Source: an uncultured Pseudomonas sp.
GTDB taxonomy: Bacteria; Pseudomonadota; Gammaproteobacteria; Pseudomonadales; Pseudomonadaceae
Reading direction: 5' to 3'
Assembly: GCA_946886875.1 (NCBI GenBank)
Contig: CAMPJN010000120.1
Span: 1 to 9,920, forward strand
DNA: 9,920 bases
The notes under the pieces are model-generated. The model did no database searches. It was not told the DNA's origin and saw only the letters and a list, made by a program, of their open reading frames with translations. Shown here one piece after another: positions 7,037-9,920 of this stretch. The stretch's first letter is position 1. Every line of letters starts with the position of its first letter. The translations under genes were made by a program, and so were the position numbers.

Positions 7037-7179
7037 CAGGCCATTGAAAAACTACCTGCGTTGGCAATACTGCGTTAAAAACGGCCTCGGAATGCTCATT
7101 TACAGCCAGTAAACTCCGCTTCCTCGGCCGTTTTTGCCTTGTCTTGCCTGCCTCGCCTACGTTTTTCAACGGCCTCCTA
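7034..7179. repeat. 146-bp MITE-like palindromic intergenic repeat
   Basis: The ends are near-identical inverted repeats: TAGCAGGCCATTGAAAAAC (7034-7052) against the reverse complement of 7161-7179, TAGGAGGCCGTTGAAAAAC (17 of 19 match). Symmetry continues inward: AAAAACGGCC (7077-7086) pairs with GGCCGTTTTT (7126-7135), and TTTAC (7099-7103) with GTAAA (7109-7113), around a centre near 7106. The whole element can fold into one long hairpin. It contains no open frame. The left end supplies the algQ TAG stop, and the right end stops 9 nt before the stop of the convergent isomerase gene. I have a recollection of similar blocks in several Pseudomonas genomes, which suggests a dispersed non-autonomous element, but copy number cannot be seen here. 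Confidence 0.8.
7077..7135. terminator. Likely bidirectional terminator inside the repeat
   Basis: The inner stem AAAAACGGCC / GGCCGTTTTT has a GC-rich core, a T5 run on the plus strand at 7131-7135 and a T-rich run on the minus strand (complement of 7077-7081). It lies between convergent genes algQ and the FKBP gene and could end both transcripts. The loop is long (about 39 nt) but itself partly paired. Confidence 0.55.
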
Positions 7180-7188
7180 ACCCTTCAA

Positions 7189-7833
7189 TTACTCCTTGGT
7201 GTCGAGCAACTCCAGTTCGAACACCAGGGGTGCATAGGGTGGGATCAGGTCACCGACTCCTTCTGCGCCATAGGCCTGGGCCGAGGGGATCACCAGGCGC
7301 CAATGCGCGCCTACCGGCATTGCCGCTATCGCAGTACGCCATCCGGCGATCACGCTATCCAAGCGGTACCATTGTGGCGTCTGGCTTTCGTCGAACAGAC
7401 GGCCGTCGGCCAACAGTCCTATGTAGCGCACTTGAATCCGACTCTTAGGGTTCGGTTTGGCGCCTTTCCCTGATCTCAGTTGCTGCAGCAGCACGCCGTT
7501 TTTCAGCCGACGCACCCCCGGCTTGGCTTTTTCGCTGGCGAGAAAACGTTGCTCCGCGGCAATCGCCTGCTCGATTCGTTGCGGTGCTGCGGCCAGGTGC
7601 GCGTCGTGTGCGCCCAGCAGTGTTTCGATGCGCTTGGCCTCCAGCTGCAGCGGCGCGCCCTGGTAGGCGTGGCGTAGGCCGTCGAGCACAGCCTGCAGTG
7701 GCAGCTGCGGTGCGTCTTCGCGCAAGCGCTCGCCCATCCTTACGCCCAGGCTGTAGGCCATATCGCTGGCGTCATCCTGTGCCTGCGCCGAGGTGGCGAG
7801 CAGGCATAGCGCAAGCAGTGCAAGGCGCGACAT
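7189..7833 (-). CDS. Periplasmic FKBP-type peptidyl-prolyl cis-trans isomerase
   Basis: Folding catalyst that isomerises Xaa-Pro bonds (EC 5.2.1.8), exported to the periplasm. The 214 aa begin with a signal peptide, MSRLALLALCLLATSAQA, with likely cleavage after A18. Residues about 22-115 resemble the FKBP_N dimerisation helix region (MAYSLGVRMGERL, then IAAEQRFLASEKAKPGVRRL). Residues about 131-211 are the FKBP_C domain: VRYIGLLADGRLFDES (F147, D148), VIAGWRTAIAAMPVG (W165), VIPSAQAYG (Y188), IPPYAPLVFELELL (F205). The binding-pocket aromatics are kept. The start is ATG (complement of 7831-7833) with GGAG upstream on the minus strand. It is convergent with algQ and divergent from algP, the conserved Pseudomonas order. 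I do not give a gene symbol because naming varies (fklB/fkpA-like). Confidence 0.93.
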   Translation of the reverse strand: MSRLALLALCLLATSAQAQDDASDMAYSLGVRMGERLREDAPQLPLQAVLDGLRHAYQGAPLQLEAKRIETLLGAHDAHLAAAPQRIEQAIAAEQRFLASEKAKPGVRRLKNGVLLQQLRSGKGAKPNPKSRIQVRYIGLLADGRLFDESQTPQWYRLDSVIAGWRTAIAAMPVGAHWRLVIPSAQAYGAEGVGDLIPPYAPLVFELELLDTKE

Positions 7834-7862
7834 ATGGCAGTCTCCGGGAAAGTGATGGTGCG

Positions 7863-7891
7863 ATTATGCCAGGCATGTGGCCAGGCATAAT
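7863..7891. promoter_or_regulatory. Symmetric divergent promoter/operator between FKBP gene and algP
   Basis: ATTATGCC (7863-7870) and GGCATAAT (7884-7891) are exact inverted repeats 13 bp apart, so each strand carries a -10-like CATAAT facing its own gene. CCAGGCAT is also directly repeated (7869-7876 and 7881-7888, 12-bp period). The arrangement could be a pair of divergent promoters sharing an operator. A further -10-like TAGTAT for algP is at 7898-7903. No strong -35 elements are visible. Confidence 0.45.
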
Positions 7892-7937
7892 GCGCGCTAG
7901 TATGAACATCTTCTTCATCCACTCTTTTTCACCCCAT

Positions 7938-7943
7938 AGGAGG
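7938..7943 (+). promoter_or_regulatory. Strong ribosome binding site for algP
   Basis: AGGAGG lies 6 nt before the ATG at 7950. It settles the start against upstream in-frame codons, which would extend the frame into the divergent isomerase gene. Confidence 0.85.
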
Positions 7944-7949
7944 CGCGCC

Positions 7950-8762
7950 ATGACGGCCACCAAGAGCACAAAGAACAAGAGCGCAAAAAAACAGACTTCG
8001 GTCACCACGCCCCTGCATTTGTTGCAGCAACTCTCCACCAGCCTGCTGGAGCATCTGGAAAGCGCCTGTACCAAGGCATTGGTCGAGGCCGAGACGCTGC
8101 TCGCCAAGCTCGAAGCGCAGCGCGGCAAAGCCCAGGAAAAGCTGCACAAGGCGCGCAGCAAACTGCAGGACGCGGCTGTTGAGGGCAAAGCCAAAGCTCA
8201 GAAAAAAGCCAAAGAGGCCGCTGCAGAGTTGGAAGAACTGCTCGATACGCTCAAGGCCCGTCAGAGCGAAACCCGTAGCTACATCGCCGGGCTCAAGCGC
8301 GATGCTCAGGAAAGCCTGAAGCTGGCCCAGGGCGTGGGTAAGGTCAAAGAGGCGGCGAGCCAGGCGCTCAATAACCGTACAGCCAAAGCGGCGAAGGTTA
8401 AACCCGCTGCGAAAACCGCCACGGCCAAGGCTCCGGCCAAAGCCGTTGCGAGCAAGCCTGTCGCGGCAAAGGTTGCCGCCAAGCCAGCCGCTGCCGCGAA
8501 GTCCGCCGCCAAGCCGACTACAAAAGCAGCCGCTAAACCTGCAGCGCGCAAGCCGGCTGCGAAGCCCGCTGCGAGTAAAACCGCCGCTGCCAAACCGGCT
8601 GCCAAGGCACCTGCCAAGCCGGCAGCGAAGAAGCCGAGTGCCGCCAAGGCCAAGCCTGCAGCTGCCAAACCAGCCGCTAAGCCTGCCGCCAAACCCGTTG
8701 CCGCTGAGCCGGCCAAGCCGGCCGCTAGCGCTAATGGCAGCGCCGCGCCAAGCTCGGTCTAA
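7950..8762 (+). CDS. algP: AlgP, histone H1-like protein with KPAA-type repeats
   Basis: Nucleoid-associated regulator of the Pseudomonas alginate locus (AlgP/Hp1 in P. aeruginosa). The 270-aa product has two parts. Residues 1-140 are a Lys/Glu/Ala-rich, probably coiled-coil N-terminal domain (LHLLQQLSTSLLEHLE, EAETLLAKLEAQRGKAQEKL, AAELEELLDTLKARQSETR). From about 144 to 260 is a Lys/Ala/Pro tail with eleven exact KPAA units (starting at 151, 178, 196, 201, 205, 215, 223, 235, 240, 244 and 256), resembling the histone H1 C-terminus and able to bind DNA. P. aeruginosa AlgP is longer (about 350 aa) because of more repeats, a region known to be variable there. The ribosome site at 7938 fixes the start. 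The TAA overlaps the end of the convergent downstream gene by 4 nt. Confidence 0.95.
   Translation: MTATKSTKNKSAKKQTSVTTPLHLLQQLSTSLLEHLESACTKALVEAETLLAKLEAQRGKAQEKLHKARSKLQDAAVEGKAKAQKKAKEAAAELEELLDTLKARQSETRSYIAGLKRDAQESLKLAQGVGKVKEAASQALNNRTAKAAKVKPAAKTATAKAPAKAVASKPVAAKVAAKPAAAAKSAAKPTTKAAAKPAARKPAAKPAASKTAAAKPAAKAPAKPAAKKPSAAKAKPAAAKPAAKPAAKPVAAEPAKPAASANGSAAPSSV
8400..8726 (+). repeat. Degenerate KPAA-coding repeat region of algP
   Basis: This codes AlgP residues 151-259, mostly K-P/A-A-A units built from AAG/AAA, CCN and GCN codons, for example variants of AAGCCGGCTGCG. Units are interrupted and codons vary, so it is a degenerate rather than perfect tandem array. Such a repeat is prone to length change by slippage or recombination. 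Confidence 0.85.
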
Positions 8763-9211
8763 ACAGCGACCTGAGCCGCCGCGACGCGCAAGCTGTGCAG
8801 TGCGTCGGGGTCGGCTGTCAGCTGTGCCAGCCAGCGCTGCTGCGCGCCGGCGACACTCGGCCATTCCCGGCTGAGCGTCGCCAGGCGCTGCAGCAGTTCG
8901 CGCTCGGCCTCCAGTTCGAGTCGTTTGATCTCTTCGCGCAGCTGCGTCAGGGCCTTATCGCTTTGTGCTGCTGCACGCCAGCTTTGGCGCAATTGCCTGA
9001 GCGGCATCACCACCTGCATCTGCCAGGGCTGCGCCAGGTCGCGCAGGACCTGGCCGCGGGTCTCGTCCCAGGGCACTTCGCGGGCGTCGAGCCAGAGCGC
9101 ACAGAGCAACAGGCAGACGTCGCTGCCCTGCGCTTGCAGTTGCAGGCAGGCGGCCTCGACGCCGGGGCGCTGGTAGACTTCTTCGGCGAATCGCCACAGG
9201 TCAGGGGGCAT
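8759..9211 (-). CDS. TIGR02444/DUF2390-family protein
   Basis: Conserved hypothetical protein of unknown function, found mainly in gammaproteobacteria. The 150-aa product starts MPPDLWRFAEEVYQRPGVE and continues ACLQLQAQGSDVCLLLCALW, the family's conserved N-terminal pattern. After about residue 60 it becomes helical and Gln/Arg/Glu-rich (LRQLRQSWRAAAQ, LREEIKRLELEAERELLQRL), possibly a coiled coil. There is no signal peptide or membrane span, so it is likely cytoplasmic. The ATG is the complement of 9209-9211, with GGAAA a few bases upstream on the minus strand. Its TAG overlaps the algP TAA (8759-8762). It is divergent from the ABC-F gene 50 bp away. The family name is from pattern recall; no function is claimed. 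Confidence 0.8.
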   Translation of the reverse strand: MPPDLWRFAEEVYQRPGVEAACLQLQAQGSDVCLLLCALWLDAREVPWDETRGQVLRDLAQPWQMQVVMPLRQLRQSWRAAAQSDKALTQLREEIKRLELEAERELLQRLATLSREWPSVAGAQQRWLAQLTADPDALHSLRVAAAQVAV

Positions 9212-9261
9212 GGTGCTTTCCGGGTAACTGAAAGGCGACTCTGATAGACTCCGCCGCCATT

Positions 9262-9920
9262 ATGATCCGACTTCAAAATCTCACTTTACAGCGTGGTCCC
9301 CAGCGTCTGCTAGAAGACGCTGAAATGACCCTGCACCCCGGCCATAAAGCCGGCCTGATCGGCGCCAACGGTGCCGGCAAATCGAGCCTGTTCGCTTTGC
9401 TGCGCGGTGAACTCAGCGCGGACGCGGGCGACTGCCTGATTCCCGCCGACTGGCGCATCGCCCATATGCGCCAGGAGATCGACGCGGTCGAGCGCCAGGC
9501 CGTGGACTATGTGCTCGACGGCGACCTGCGCCTGCGCAAGGTGCAAGCCGAGCTGGCCGTGGCCGAGGCCGCCCATGACGGTGCGGCCATCGCCCGCTTG
9601 CATACCGAGCTGGATAACCTCGACGGTTACAGCGCCGATGCCCGTGCACGCAAGTTGCTCGCCGGTCTGGGCTTCGACAGTGCGCAGATGGACAAGCGCG
9701 TCGGCGATTTTTCCGGTGGCTGGCGCATGCGCCTGAACCTGGCCCAGGCGCTGATGTGCCCGTCCGATCTGCTGTTGCTCGACGAGCCGACCAACCACCT
9801 GGATCTCGATGCGATCCTCTGGCTGGAAGGCTGGTTGCAAAGTTATCCCGGCACCTTGTTGCTGATTTCCCACGACCGCGATTTTCTCGATGCCGTGGTC
9901 GATCATGTCGCCCATGTCGA
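9262..9920 (+). CDS. ABC-F family ATPase (YheS-like), 3' end beyond the window
   Basis: Cytoplasmic ABC-F protein: paired ATPase domains without membrane segments, a family that acts on ribosomes. The visible 219 residues cover the first ATPase domain. They start MIRLQNLTLQRGPQRLL, with Walker A GANGAGKS (34-41), signature FSGGW (150-154), Walker B LLLLDEP (170-176, E175 catalytic), D-loop NHLD (178-181) and H-loop His204 (LISHDRDF). The region between Walker A and the signature carries the usual short ABC-F helical insert. The frame is open to the window edge, so the linker and second domain are missing only because of the cut. No Shine-Dalgarno sequence precedes the ATG. It is divergent from the TIGR02444 gene. 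YheS versus Uup cannot be settled from half the protein, though the start resembles YheS. Confidence 0.93.
   Translation, partial: MIRLQNLTLQRGPQRLLEDAEMTLHPGHKAGLIGANGAGKSSLFALLRGELSADAGDCLIPADWRIAHMRQEIDAVERQAVDYVLDGDLRLRKVQAELAVAEAAHDGAAIARLHTELDNLDGYSADARARKLLAGLGFDSAQMDKRVGDFSGGWRMRLNLAQALMCPSDLLLLDEPTNHLDLDAILWLEGWLQSYPGTLLLISHDRDFLDAVVDHVAHV

Noticed and set aside
7034..7179. Insertion sequence with its own transposase
   Set aside because: The element is only 146 bp and has no coding frame of its own, so at most it is a non-autonomous, MITE-like repeat.
8400..8726. CRISPR-like or tandem repeat array
   Set aside because: The periodicity is that of KPAA codons within an open algP frame, with variable unit sequence and no unique spacers.
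7929..8864. Long minus-strand open frame (311 codons, Gly/Arg/Leu-rich) opposite algP
   Set aside because: It mirrors the low-complexity Lys/Ala/Pro coding of algP, has no ribosome site or known motif, and overlaps the TIGR02444 gene. It is an artefact of GC-rich codon use.

Overview
The window reads as a chromosomal segment of a Pseudomonas (sensu lato) genome. It is GC-rich, and the gene order matches the conserved Pseudomonas alginate-regulation and heme-biosynthesis neighbourhood: algZ(fimS)-algR-hemC-hemD-hemX-hemY ... algQ(rsd) - FKBP-type isomerase - algP - TIGR02444-family gene - ABC-F ATPase. Identification rests on recognisable protein motifs and on this order. Species cannot be fixed from the sequence alone. 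The intergenic repeat after algQ looks like one I associate with the stutzeri/mendocina/aeruginosa side of the genus, but that is from memory.

Layout. 83-1908: AlgZ/FimS sensor kinase and AlgR response regulator, overlapping by 4 nt. 1909-2030: short gap with an inverted repeat and a probable hemC promoter. 2031-6160: four tightly packed, overlapping or near-abutting genes, hemC, hemD (GTG start), hemX (GTG start) and hemY. These provide two soluble tetrapyrrole enzymes followed by two membrane-anchored proteins of the same operon. 6161-6559: about 400 bp with no convincing gene but several palindromes and promoter-like elements. As I recall the P. aeruginosa map, a dsbH/dsbB-like gene lies here; it is absent in this window. 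6560-7036: algQ (Rsd family, sigma-70 binding). 7034-7179: a 146-bp imperfect-palindrome repeat with terminal inverted repeats that begins in the algQ stop codon. 7189-7833 (minus): periplasmic FKBP-type peptidyl-prolyl isomerase. 7834-7949: divergent promoter region with a symmetric CATAAT arrangement. 7950-8762: algP, a histone H1-like protein with a K/P/A-rich repeat tail. 8759-9211 (minus): TIGR02444-family protein, convergent with algP and overlapping it by 4 nt. 9262 to the end: ABC-F ATPase, cut by the window edge.

How the genes work together. AlgZ-AlgR (twitching motility, alginate and virulence control in P. aeruginosa), AlgQ (sigma-70 sequestration) and AlgP (nucleoid-associated) are global regulators classically linked to alginate. 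They are interleaved with housekeeping heme synthesis from porphobilinogen to uroporphyrinogen III. I found no phage, insertion sequence with a transposase, CRISPR array, toxin-antitoxin or defence system. The window looks like ordinary core genome. The points of interest are the structured intergenic repeat, the symmetric divergent promoter, the gene-free gap before algQ, and the short AlgP repeat tail.
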